Positions 1 to 11,461 of a stretch of DNA of 64,000 bases are shown here, piece after piece. This DNA is from Halichondria panicea (lineage: Eukaryota > Porifera > Demospongiae > Suberitida > Halichondriidae). The stretch is from contig NC_087379.1 in the NCBI RefSeq assembly GCF_963675165.1, forward strand, positions 3,414,201-3,478,200, given 5' to 3'. The notes under the pieces were generated by a model that was not told where the DNA came from, made no database searches, and saw nothing but the letters and a program-made list of their open reading frames with translations. How positions within the stretch are numbered: position 1 is the first letter of the stretch; every line of letters begins with the position of its first letter. Position numbers and translations under genes: made by a program.

Positions 1-998
1 TACTGCCACTTAAATATGGATTGCTGGTTTCAGGTATATTAGTATAGGAGACATCCTTGAAGCTAAATATCTACAACTCAGCTCTTGCTTCTGTGCAACT
101 ACCTGGAACTTCTCTCTCTTTCTGTGATCTTCTGCATGGGGATAGTCTTACAGAATTTATGTTGTGAGTTGCATCTTGCTGGAAACTGTAGCAACAAGTT
201 AACTTCTTTTTGCCTCCAATTGGCCGCAACGGTTAACACGCCAAGAAATCTTCTCAAGAAAACACTCGGGGCTGGTCGCGAGACTAGGCAGCTCTCTTCT
301 CACTCCTGCAGCTATATATACCAATAGCTAGAGTTATAGTGCAGAGATAACTACAAGTATAGTAGTAACACTCGATCCATGGACAAGTTAATCTAGTACT
401 CTTCTGAAAAGACTGCAATGGCATTCCAAGTAAGCTAAACTAGGCATAACTCGAAAACGAAGCATTATTTTGCAAATCCACGAATGAAAATATGACTAGA
501 AACTCTTTAAAAAACTGCAGTAAGCACTTGCAGAGCTAGTATGTATGTACATTATCCATAGTAAATAAATGTATGGTTTACATCATTTACCTAATTTCAT
601 CAGAGGTCCATGTAGCACTATTTTACATGTATTTAGCTGTGAATTTGAAGGTATGAAACTTTGTGGGGGGATATCTTGAGCTAGGAAGTAGCCATGGTTG
701 CTTGAGAGTGATTACAGTGTAGAGGAAGCATTGAAATATGCCTTAGGCATAGCTAAGTTGAGAATCACACACCTCAGAATCACCCCTTTGTGTTAACTCA
801 CAGCTAGCTAAACCTAACGCATTTCTGAACCAGATTAGAACCTGGGATAAGGCCCGTTTACACAAATGCAGTACGTTACATTTCAACCCATTGATGTAGC
901 TGCTTGCACCATGTGTACTAAAGCTTTTAAGTCTGCATCCAGTTCGATCTATATATTCTTGCTGTGATAAAGTTGTACAACTCACCTCGGGAAATGTG
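1..998. other. Intergenic DNA, no gene seen
   Basis: I find no open frame with splice sites or recognisable protein similarity here. Positions about 340-520 are a reverse-oriented fragment of the CCTCGGTG repeat family. They match, inverted, the segment near 45590-45730 (the Lys-poor 'ttcgtggatttgcaaaataatgctt' region, quoted only in part). The rest looks like unique AT-rich DNA. Confidence 0.5.
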
Positions 999-1760
999 TA
1001 GCCTCCTAGATCCTTCGCAGCCTCTCCTTTTTCTGTTCTTTAGCTTTGTCACAGAAGAGAAATATTGGAGGAACAAAGAAAGAAAGAAGGAAGCAACTAA
1101 GAAAAAGGAGAGCCTGCCTTGCTAAGTCGCGTGATCCCCTACTGACGTAGACAAATTTTAACAAGCATATATGGGCGAGAGAAAACCTCAACAACTGTCC
1201 TCCCACACAGTACTTGGAGCGCGCATTTACCAGGAACATAATCTGTTATGAACATGAACAGTACAGTACAGTGCAGTAGAGTCAGCCTTCGTGAGACCTT
1301 TAGAGTCAGTAGAGAAAGTATGAAAGACTAGAGTAGACTATACTGCTGTAATAATTATATATATCTACTAATCAAGTGGGTCTGTTCTGAACTCAGGAAA
1401 AAAAACTGAGCTAAATTTAGATATTTAGTCTCTTTAGTCTTTACTAGGTAAGCCGGCCCTCGTCTACGATGTTGATTCTGGCTTACTATCTACGATGCTA
1501 ACAGCTTTTATTTAGAGTTTGCAATGCGTAGGCATGCTGTAGCTTTTTGCTCTGTCAGGCTCCGCCCAGCTAGTGATTGCCCACGTTCATTTTCACTCGT
1601 CTACACTCGTGTACAGTCACGCGGCTTAGCAAGGCAGGCTCTCCTTTTTCTTAGTCTCTTCCTTCTTTCTTTCTTTGTTCCTCCAATTAAATTAGTCCCG
1701 TATCTTATCTTATTGAACTATGACAAAGAACAGAAAAAGGAGAGGCTGCGAAGGAGGCTA
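999..1760. mobile_element. Non-autonomous Mutator-like element with long terminal inverted repeats
   Basis: The ends are TAGCCTCC and GGAGGCTA. Arms of about 135 bp (999-1140 and 1619-1760) are inverted copies of each other, with a shared purine/pyrimidine-rich stretch around AGAAAAAGGAGAGGCTGCG. The element is flanked by a perfect 9-bp duplication, GGAAATGTG, at 990-998 and 1761-1769. No transposase frame of useful length lies inside, so it would depend on an enzyme encoded elsewhere. TIR plus 9-bp duplication is the usual signature of the Mutator (MULE) superfamily; assignment is by that signature alone. Confidence 0.8.
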
Positions 1761-2176
1761 GGAAATGTGTGATGCTGAACTATATCCTGGTCCTTGTATC
1801 AAAGTAATGACTGTGAGTCTACCTCGCCGACTCTATTCAGAACTGTATTTATATCATAGAGATTCATATTATAATTTAATATAGCCTCTACTATAATTAT
1901 ATCTATGATTATAGCACTCTTGGCGCATGCACAAAATTATTATTCTGTCTCTCCTGTTGGACAGATTGAAGAGTCTAACTCTTCAATCTATGGTTGGACT
2001 AGGCCTGTGCCAAATATTCCGGAATAATTTTTGAATAATAGGCAGTCTTTTTAAACTTCTACACGTACAATATACTGACATTTTTCCAGCGTAAAAGTAC
2101 GTGGAATATATAATTATAGTACGTGATAATTATGGCATAAAAATATATAAATGCAGACACAGCTAATTATAGAGCC
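1761..2176. other. AT-rich spacer 3' of the kinase gene
   Basis: No gene is seen. A short perfect palindrome built on ATTGAAGAGT/ACTCTTCAAT lies near 1965-1993. The kinase 3' untranslated region must lie here, since transcription runs leftward, but no AATAAA signal is clear on the minus strand. Confidence 0.4.
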
Positions 2177-5100
2177 CTATTGAGCTCTCTCCTCGATATC
2201 ATCACTCATCTGCAGCAGCCACTCTGCTGCACGGTCAGTTTTTTGTTGACAGTGTGACAAAGCTCTTTCACAGTCCGCTTCATTAATGTTCGGGATACCC
2301 ATGTCCAAGAGTTTGTTAATACGAATCTCCTGTTTGGCCTTCTCGAAATTGTTATTGTGTTTTTGCAATGAATTGCGTATTACTGCTGACGCACAGTCTG
2401 AGAATTCAGGATCATTTCTGATGCTATCAAATGCTGGGTTCCCATGAATACCAACTCTTGAGCCGGGGCGTGGGTGCAAAGCAGTTATTCCTACTGCAGC
2501 TGATGTTTGTGAGTTGGTCCTATCACTAGAAGAACGACGGGATAGGTCTGAGGAGAAGCTTTGTCTTGGCTTAGGCACAGGAGGGTTAGTGTCTGCCTGG
2601 TGTTCTCCTGGTGGTGACCACACTTCCTTCTGGCTATGTCTGTGTATTGAAGTTAAGACTTCTCTTGGACGTGTGCTGTCTTCGGTATTAGTAAAGCTTT
2701 GGCTGTTGGTTGGGGGTCTACTAGTGCTGTTAAGAAATCGATATGAGCGAGGCATCATAGCATCTCCCATTGCAGCAGCACCTGCCACACTGTACTGTGA
2801 TACGACATGGCCATCATTAGATGACATAGGGTAAATAGGATCTGGAAGGGTAGACCCTGCTGTTGGGACATCATCATCCAGAATACTCCTTCTTTGTACA
2901 TGTACGTCAACCGCTGTTGTGGTAGCGAATGTCCTAGGAACTGCATAGCCTTGTGACGATGCATTTGGGGGAATATTTATGTAGCCATGAAGATTAGCAG
3001 CTAGGACAGAGTGAGGTCCCATGCGAATGTATCCATCTTCTTGCTCTTCGTGACTGTCCCCTATTGTAGCATGAACATTTACTTGTGACAACCGCTGCAC
3101 GACATCTTGATCGGGGAGATTAGTTCTGCCCATTACGATATACGAGTTGTCTTCAGATATCTGAGTTTGAAGTTGAAGTGGTGATACGGCACTTGCATGT
3201 ACACCCTCTGCACCTGTCCAGTGTAACAAGTAATAGCTATACTCAAAGTGCATACATGTATAAATTATAGTTGTGGACATGCTACTATAATACTTAAAAT
3301 TTGAAAATAAGCACACAAATACAACGAGCGAGCATCTGGTAAGTGAGGTTTTGAAATAGAAATGATCAGTAACAAGTCTGAATTTATTATCATTGTCTTA
3401 TGGAAAGGCATCATGTAACTCAGGTACCCATTACGAACATGAGCAACCAGCAATGCAAAACTCACTAGTTGTGTGCTGAGGTGAGCTATGGTCCGATGCA
3501 TAGCTGGCTCTATTGGCCACATATCTCTGATGTCCCATGAATTTAGTATCGCCATAGGTGATCTCATAGCCCAGATCAGGCTCTGTAGACTCCACATGCT
3601 GACTGGAGGCATACTGAGAGGAAGGGGGGCGATTGGATGACTCCGCTGTTGTCATTGTGACGACAGACGTTGTGGAAGAGGTTACATTCATTAGTGGAGA
3701 CTGCTGACCACCTAGTGAGGAAATAAAAATAGTGAAGAAATACAAATAAAAGTAGTTTCTGTAGGTATATACTGACCAGTTTCAATTTGAGGGACTACTA
3801 CGACAATTAAAACATAATGTGTGGAGCAGTGAATAACTGAGTAGTCTGATGTTCTGAGTGGACTTACTAGGACTGGGGCTGCGTGCACTACTTAGTTGAA
3901 GATAGGGGGACTTCGGATTGGTGGGTTGGGGGGAGAAGTGACCATTCTGCTTGGGGCTGGTGACTGGTGAGCTACCAGGAGGTGTGTATCGTCCCAGGAT
4001 GCTACGAAAGAAAAATATATAGCACGCAATGAGGGCTACACAAGAAGGCAGTCATGCACTGATAAAAATTTAATGGCTAGAAAGCAAATTATATGAACAA
4101 AGGACTCAGAGCTTAAATTTCCCTCCTATACTAACTGGTTAAATTGTTACAATGTACACTGTATGCATACATTAGAAGCATGTGCTAGCCTTGGTCCTTG
4201 GTGTTTTTTCTCTAATTGAACGTCAGATCGAAAAAAGGCCTATGTCCATTGCATGGGTCTTAGTGCACGACTTATATAGAACCAAGCTTAGACATCCCGA
4301 CTATACCACCGTCGTAAAGGTAGATGAGAGCATCTTCTGGATTTAGACTAGTGTGCAAGCCTTCTTGACCAACGCAACAGAGGGCATAAGCCATAGCTAA
4401 ACTTCTTCACCATAGAAAACTTTTTCAACATAGATAGAAAAAGAAAGGGGATTCCCTAGATTCTGCAGCATAAATAAGTGTATGCGCACAACCGTATAGC
4501 GGATAATTTCATGGGGTAAAAAATTCGTTTATCTGGAAAACGGTTTTCGTGAGTAAAAATTTCGTTTAGTCTCGTTGCCTGCACTGTATTCATACGTTCC
4601 GGTAAGCCACGCCTACGTTAAAATTTCGTGGAAGTCAGCTTACCCACGAAAATAACGAATTTTTTACCCCACAAAAATTACCCGCTATACGGTATCACCC
4701 ATGCAATAGACACTAGGTCGTATTTTTCTCCCTTCCGTTCTTAAGAGAAAGATCGGCCTGGGAACGAGGCTACACATGTGCATGTTACATTCTCAGTCTC
4801 TGCTCACCCTACGTCTGGTTCGTTGACTTGCCACTTTGTACCATCCCTCCCCCAATGCATCATGTGATCCACACTGGTGGGATCACTGATCGACAAGTTT
4901 GCTGCCTTAACCTTCCCAGAGTTGACCTTGGCCTTTATATCGTCCAGAGCAGCTACAACATTGGTCACATTATCTGATGAGAGCTGACCTATGGAACCAT
5001 CTGCACTCATCCCAAAGATCCACTCTGGTTTGGGTCTAGAAACATGTCGGGCACATGAACAGATTATGATAATTGTTGTGAGAGGGTCCGGTTAAATTCT

Positions 5101-8100
5101 AGGGAAATAACACCTATGGCTAATCAAATCGTATTATAGGTATGAAAAAGTTGACATGCTCTAATTCAATTGCAAAGCAATTATTAAGAACATGTTTGGC
5201 TTGGCAACAATCAAACTCACTTGTCAATGACATAGATCAACTCCCCTGTTTTGAATGAGAGATACGAAGGATCTTCTGCGACGTCATGTGACTGAATAGC
5301 ACGAACCACAGACGGAGAGCACTAGTGATAAAAAAGTAGTCCACAGTACAAATAGTGTGTCCAAAGTGTGTCCAAATTGTAAAAAAAACATACAACTAAT
5401 GTACATTAATTATTGACTGTTAATTAAGATTTACATACATGTACGTACATGTACTTGCTGCGTGTGAAACGCAAATCAACGTACAGTTTCAATTCTCTGG
5501 TGAAGCTGAGTAAATGAGGGTCGGTCATGGGGGCTAAGGTTCCAACAAGATTTCATAATGTCATACATCTCAGTCGGACACCTCTCCGGTCGACCTAATC
5601 TCTCACCCCGCAGAAGCATGTCTCTTATCTCAACTGGACTAAGCCCCTCAAATGGTGTCTCCCCGAGAGAATAGATCTCCCAGAGGACCACTGCATAGCT
5701 CCAAACATCAGATGAAGTGGAGAACTTGGCACTTGTGAGGGCCTCTATTGCAGTCCTGTTAATGCGAAGAGAATTCAATGGTCGCACAATTTCGAGTACT
5801 CGACTATTCTGTTACATGTATACATAGTGCATGCATGCTAATAAATGCTGACCATGCTACAGGGATTCTAGCGCCAAGGTTGGAGAGATTGTACACTTCA
5901 GAATGATCATCCAGTACTCGTGCCATTCCAAAGTCACTCAGTTTCACCTGTATATCAATACACAACATACTTAAAGCTAGCAACTCTAATACGCAAGTTA
6001 AACACATTGAAAAGGAGTAAAACTATTGTTAAAACCATGCACTCCTGTTAAAACCTACATTTGTACTATGTACACGAGATTATATAATTATACACGTACA
6101 TGCATGTACACTATACAGAGATCAAGAACGGACCGAGTCTTCCTGCAGAAGGAGAATGTTCCTTGTAGCAAGGTCGCGATGTAGTATCCTGTTCTTCTCC
6201 AGGTACCTCATAGCATCGACTATCTGATAGGCGTAAGAGTGGAAGCCTCTCAAAGTGAGTCGTCCACCATGCTTGTGGAGATAAGAGTACAGGTTACCCA
6301 GTGGGGCCAGCTCCTCAATCTGTAAAATCATAATTATAGAGCACAGCCCTCGGTGTAGTTGTATAGTATGTCTAACAATTAAATGATGGCAAAATTAATG
6401 TGCCGTATTACTAGAATGTTTCGCGCGTGCTTGCTACTGAGTCAAATCAGCAGACTTAGCAATCTAACCGTTACATTCTGGCAAAGATTGTAATGTCCTG
6501 GTATGATCTTTGCGATACAATTTTTGCGAAGAGATCAAAATCGCATAGGAGGTTTGATGCTCGCAAAACATTCCAGCTAACAGTAAGTAAGAGCCTGAGA
6601 GGTCATGCAAAAATGGCAATATTATGTCTGCATGTGAACGTTTTTGGACTATCAAGAAACTGGTTTGTTTCCAGATCTGGTCTTTCGCTGCAGAGATATG
6701 AACATAGGTTAGGGTTGCCTGTTTGCCTACCTCACTCGCTTTCCAGCCCGCTGCATGGCTAGCTAGCTAGCGGGTCAACACTCTCGTTACAGAAACATCC
6801 GGTTTCTGGGTGGGGCTCTAAAATGACTGCATTATAAGCTCATCCTTGGATACATATAAGCGCATAGAGCTCTGTTATTGACATCATCAGAGCATACTCT
6901 AGTTTCTACCGTACTGCAGAGTTAGGTTATTCACTGGGGACTTGGATAACGAAAGAAATTGAGCATTATTTACTGGACCCCAGCTTTGCAAGGTCGCATG
7001 AATACACAGTAGTGTCCTAGCCTCGATCCCAGGCCGCACTATCATCAGGGCCTGGTATCGACTGCTTGCACATGCGCTAACCATCCGCTGGTATCTGGGC
7101 TACAGATAGCAACGTTTATGGTCAGTAAAACAATAACATCACAACGAACGGATATGGATTGAAGGAAGTAGATAGAAAGTTTGATTGAAGCTAGGTTTCT
7201 AGCCCATCTGATAGCTACCCTTAGCCTGCTATGTTAACAAAAGACTCACAACCTGCAACAGTGTGGATGACAATCGTCTAAACGGAGTGAGAGCTGACAA
7301 GAGCCTATATATGGACAGGCCACGCTCATCTAATACTAACTTTGGCAAAAGTATACTATACTACTGCGTGCTACTAACTCCATCAAAAAGAAATAACTGT
7401 ACAACAAACCTATAGCTCTGTCTCTAGCTAGCTAGCTATAGAGCTCTGCATGCATGTGTACAACTTAATAATTATGAATTTGTATTCTCTGTCAGGATAT
7501 AGGAAATTTTACGGGAAACATATCCAATAATTTTGCGCATGCGCAAGCAGCCGGTAGCAGCAGGTCTTCTCTTTTGTCTTGAAGGCCAGTGAAGGAGGCT
7601 AAGTAGTGTCCATGCATCTATTTTGGCTGCATGTACACAAATTAATGCAATCGAAGTTCCTCAAATTTAAGCTGCGTAACAAAATCTACCATGACAATTG
7701 TTGTATTGAGGCTATTAATTTTATCCAGCTTAAAACGATAGATATACGCGCCTCGAGATAATAAAGAGTTAATTATGCCTCAAGGCGTAGCCGCACGAGG
7801 GATACGGTAAAGCTGACTGTGTGTGTGTGTGTATTCCAGCTGTAACTGCTCAACGGTTGCAATGCGACGAAAACTAACAGCTTCTATAGGCTTCTAGCCA
7901 CGTTCTCTTGGATTTTGATTCGTGGATTAGCAAACTAAAGCTTCTTTCTCGAGTTAAGGCTAGTTTAACTCACATTGACGGCTGTTGCAGTCCCTTCAAA
8001 ATCTTTCATAGCATCATCTGTTCGCAAAAACTTTCTATTCAACACATGAGTTAGCCTTGCACTAAAGCGCTAGCTTTTTGTTAGCTACAAGAGTCAGAAA

Positions 8101-10774
8101 AGATCTGTTAAAACAGCTAGCTATAGTAGCCATTGTGAACTTGATCTCTTTTGGACACACCCTTTAATTATTCCCCTGTGGATGCAATGCGCATGTGTGC
8201 TCATTCCCACATGTTAAAGAATCCAGTGGTAGAATCAACTTACTTCTTTTTCTTGAGGTCCTGGTACGTATACCGGTAAGCCACAAAACAAATGATACCA
8301 TATAGACTAGATAACAATAGATTCATGTACACAAGTCTGGTAACAATAGATACATGTACACAAGTCTTTTCTTCTCAGTTATAGATAGATACACACTTTC
8401 TGCTTGTTTATATAATATACTATACTGTCTGTGCTATACTACTGTCTGTGCTTAAATTCTCTCTTAGTCTGTGCCTTTGACAAAGGTTTGCTCCCACTAT
8501 TTGGCTACAGGCCATTTAAATAACATGCAGTTGCTTCAGTATCGTTGATTTAATTCTGTGATTGAATTGTGCTGGACTACTGACTATAATAATTATGCCT
8601 TTGACAAAGGTTTGCTCCCACTGTTTGGCTACAGGCCATTATTTTAAGACGATCAGTATACACTAGTAACTGTGAACACCCCTTTCTTGTGAAACAATCA
8701 AAGCACATTGCAAATTATTTACCTCTTCTATAACACTCTAATACTTTTGAGCGAAAGCAAAAACATGGCGAGAGGCATTAGCAGGTGCACGCTTGCAACA
8801 CTCGTAATACTGGTAAAACGGTAGGATATAATTATACTTATATATACGTACCAGCATGAGTGGTTCTGAGAGCACAATGCCATAAAGCTTGATGATGTTC
8901 GGATGGTCCAAACTACACATGGAGTTAGCCTCCTTGATGAACTGAGTCTGAACCTCTTGCCGTCCATACAATCTCTTTACTGCTACCGACACCTAAGCGT
9001 GTGTGTAAAAGGCACACGGTCATCATAATTATATAAGCAAACATAAAATTAATGAACATCATTGCAATGTGCCAGTTAGCAGTGACTAAATTTGGGATCT
9101 GCATGTGTATACACTCGGGACACCCATGCACTATATTTGTTAGATTTGGAACTTTTCATATCATATCTGTGTGCATTATTTTGTGCGCGAACATCTAGAC
9201 TGCATAATGTAGTTTTGTATTGAGAATTCCCAAGAGAACTAATAGTGAGTACACGTTAAGTGCATGTATACCGATAGTGCAATAACTGATCAGTTATTAT
9301 AGACACAATGATCTGCACCATTCTAGCATAACACAAGAAGCCCCTAGACAACATACACAGTTGTTGTAGCCTAGCTACTACTTTAATACTCACGTTACAA
9401 CGTAATTACACACTTATTCATCTATGTACACAAGCAAGAAGTAATTGCATGCATAATAATTATTTGCTTTACTCACTGAGCCATGAACATCAGACCAGAC
9501 CCCCCTATGCACTGAGCCGTGTGCCCCTTCTCCAATCTTGTCTCCCAGACGTATCTGGTCTTTTGGGATAACAGAAGCTGCACGTGACCTCACTGCAGTG
9601 GGCTCGTGTGCAGGAGGGCCACCTACCTCGGGGGCTGGGTCGTCAAACCTGTTTGACTTCCCAAGAAGCCAGTTCTGCAGCAAAATTAATAGATTTACTT
9701 TGTAAGAAGGATAATGAATTAACGATTATAAACTATTGGTAGAAACTTCATGTACTCCTGGTAGTATTAATGACTTGACGGATCTACTTTCTATTTATAG
9801 GAATTGTGTAATACATTGTAGTTGCAATTTAAGAAAAACAGCTCCACAGACATTTTCACTTGCGATCGCGAGTCAACGTTCAATTCCATACTTGGTATTG
9901 TTATTCACTAAAATAATGTAATGGCATAGTTATAATTGCACATTAACTTTACTGATTTGTTGTTTTAGAAGCTTAAATACATCACACTTTATTAGCAGTA
10001 CAAACAAATCAAAGCTTCCCTGATTGTATGTATAGTGTCATGCATGCATACTCAACTCTTCATCACACAAATTAGGCAACATAGTGTTTGGGGATTATTA
10101 ATCAACAATCAAGTGTACAACGCATTACACATCACTTACAATAACTTTCAATATACGAAACTGGCAACAAAATGTGCTTACAAGTTATCTACTCTGGAGT
10201 GGAATTTTCTCACGAGTAGATAACTTAGATAGATAACTTAGATTCCATCTTGATAAACTTTTGGCTTTTGGTCATTAGTCTATATAGCTCTTCCCACAGT
10301 ATAATTATAAAGATTAAATATCTCGGACTCCTGTACATGTATACGTACCAATCGACACAAGATTGATTAAACAGGGTTTAGGATAAAGCTAGTCTGCTTT
10401 CAGGCCAGCTAGACGATAGCATTAGTGGGGCATCAAGACTATACAGCAAGCTTACAATAGAGCTAGAGAGAGGAGCTGGGAGGTTAGGAGGTCTATTATT
10501 AAAATAATGGTAACCATACCTTAAACTTTCCGTAGGATTCAACATTTTCTTTGACTTTCTTTCTAAGCCTGATTCTTTCTGGCCTGGTCAGTCCAATCTC
10601 ATTCAGGCTAGCGTCGTCTACAGCCACATCTTTGAGGTGAGTTAGTCTTTTCACTCCACTATCCACAAACTTAGAAAAATATTTGTGCAGGTCATAGTGC
10701 TTCAAAAAGTTAAATAGTCTGGTCTGCTCTTGCCACAGGCTCTGATCTTCTTCAAGCACAATTCCTGTAGCCAT
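2177..10774 (-). CDS. ACK-family (TNK2-like) non-receptor tyrosine kinase, 11 exons, 963 aa
   Basis: Exons in transcript order: 10520-10774, 9477-9674, 8852-8992, 6134-6319, 5853-5947, 5485-5755, 5221-5321, 4808-5035, 3868-4001, 3466-3711, 2177-3213. All junctions are GT-AG and phases match, giving 964 codons including stop. Modules in order are: SAM-like helices (residues about 1-85); kinase from about 126, with glycine loop GEGAHGSV (133-140), lysine in VAVK (157), HRDLATRN (Asp247) and DFG (265-267); SH3 from about 387; CRIB core ISDPTSVDHMMHWG (465-478); a Ser/Pro/Tyr-rich tail with YIVMG, YIRMG and YINIP; and a UBA-type end (about 916-955). This is the SAM-kinase-SH3-CRIB-UBA order of ACK1/TNK2, which in animals binds active Cdc42 and ubiquitin and acts in endocytic receptor signalling. 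The usual APE motif reads AIE. The start is the first ATG before the SAM segment. Introns are loaded with repeats. Confidence is high for family; exact orthology is inferred. Confidence 0.93.
4491..4694. mobile_element. MITE with CCGTATAGCGG termini
   Basis: The ends are inverted copies, CCGTATAGCGG and CCGCTATACGG, extending further into ATAATTTC/GGGGT-type arms. The element lies in a kinase intron. A second copy lies at 45263-45425 and a one-ended relic near 36880-36910. No coding capacity. Confidence 0.75.
6404..6912. repeat. Fragments of two MITE families in a kinase intron
   Basis: Positions 6404-6575 carry the TTACTAGAATGTTT terminus and interior shared with the element at 59831-60033. 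Positions about 6640-6912 match the right half of the nested insertion at 20087-20587, sharing the TGGGTGGGGCTC and GTTTCTACCG segments. They appear composite or truncated; I could not define clean ends or target duplications. Confidence 0.55.
7018..7601 (+). mobile_element. Mutator-like non-autonomous element, family A, copy 1
   Basis: It starts TAGCCTCGATCCCAGGCCGC and ends GAAGGAGGCTA. A perfect 10-bp duplication, AGTAGTGTCC, flanks it (7008-7017 and 7602-7611). It contains GCGCATGCGC-type palindromes near both ends and no protein-coding frame. It lies in the kinase intron between exons 8852-8992 and 6134-6319. Other copies of this family are at 19848-20900 (inverted), 22435-23037 and 48969-49509 (truncated). 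Confidence 0.85.
7772..8270 (+). repeat. CCTCGGTG-family (family C) repeat, diverged copy
   Basis: It begins with a diverged ATGCCTC...GGGATACGGTA terminus and a short (GT)n run, then shares its interior (AACAGCTTCTATAGGCTTCTAG) with the reverse copy at about 47308-47727. The canonical right end of the family is not present. Located in a kinase intron; no coding potential. Confidence 0.6.
8461..8645. repeat. Local duplicated segment
   Basis: About 48 bp around CCTTTGACAAAGGTTTGCTC occurs at about 8471-8517 and again at 8597-8640 with only a few differences. Just upstream, near 8310-8368, a unit containing CATGTACACAAGTCT is also repeated. These are simple local duplications within a kinase intron. 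Confidence 0.6.
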
Positions 10775-11461
10775 AAGGCCCTGACGGTTAAACCAAGATC
10801 AAAGATGATCATAAAACAACTGAACAAAAATACTATGTTCTAGTTAAAAGGGGAATTCCCTGGTGTGGGTGAAGGGTCAAACATCAACCTGTCTCACGTG
10901 CACAGCATGCCACATAAAAAAGCAGGAGGACAAAAGAGGATTGAACAAGCTCACAACTGGAAACTAAAGCCAAAGGCTAGGGTTAACGGACTGATTTTTT
11001 TGGATTTGGACAATAGTTGCCAGCGTGGCTCTCTGTATCTTATAGTATTAACTCCCGGACTGCCTATTGGAAGCAGAACCACAGGTGATTTGCCATGATT
11101 GAAAATATATTATAGTACAGTGTATGCAACTTTCTAGGATTGGTGGCATGTTAATATTTGTATTTCTTGATGGTTGGGTATTATTGGCACTATGCATGGA
11201 GAGTATCGAGCATTTATTCTTTAATATAAACCGAAATAGATTGGCCATAATTATGAATCTACGAGCTACACGTTCGTAGGTTGAAGTTGAAAAACATCAA
11301 CTTTCTATTCATATTGTAATGCTGCGTAAATATATATACCTATATCCTTGTTTATTTTGTACGAACATGTTTCATTTTTATCTTTTGTAGTTCCCCCTCA
11401 CCCAGTGGTGCTGCACAGACCCTGCATACGGTTATTGGAAAGGACTTAGCTGTGTGCCCCA
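10775..11461. promoter_or_regulatory. Divergent promoter region between the kinase and vigilin genes
   Basis: The kinase start (minus, 10774) and vigilin start (plus, 11462) face apart, 687 bp apart. A splice acceptor (TTTTGTAG) ends near 11390, so vigilin probably has an upstream non-coding exon within this interval. An in-frame TAG upstream of 11462 supports that ATG. No TATA box is obvious. Confidence 0.45.

Noticed and set aside
6899-7084. Open frames inside the MITEs (also at 14744-14968, 20879-21125, 38415-38784 and 49833-50030)
   Set aside because: They lie wholly or partly in repeats, lack splice or protein-family support, and shift frame between copies of the same element.
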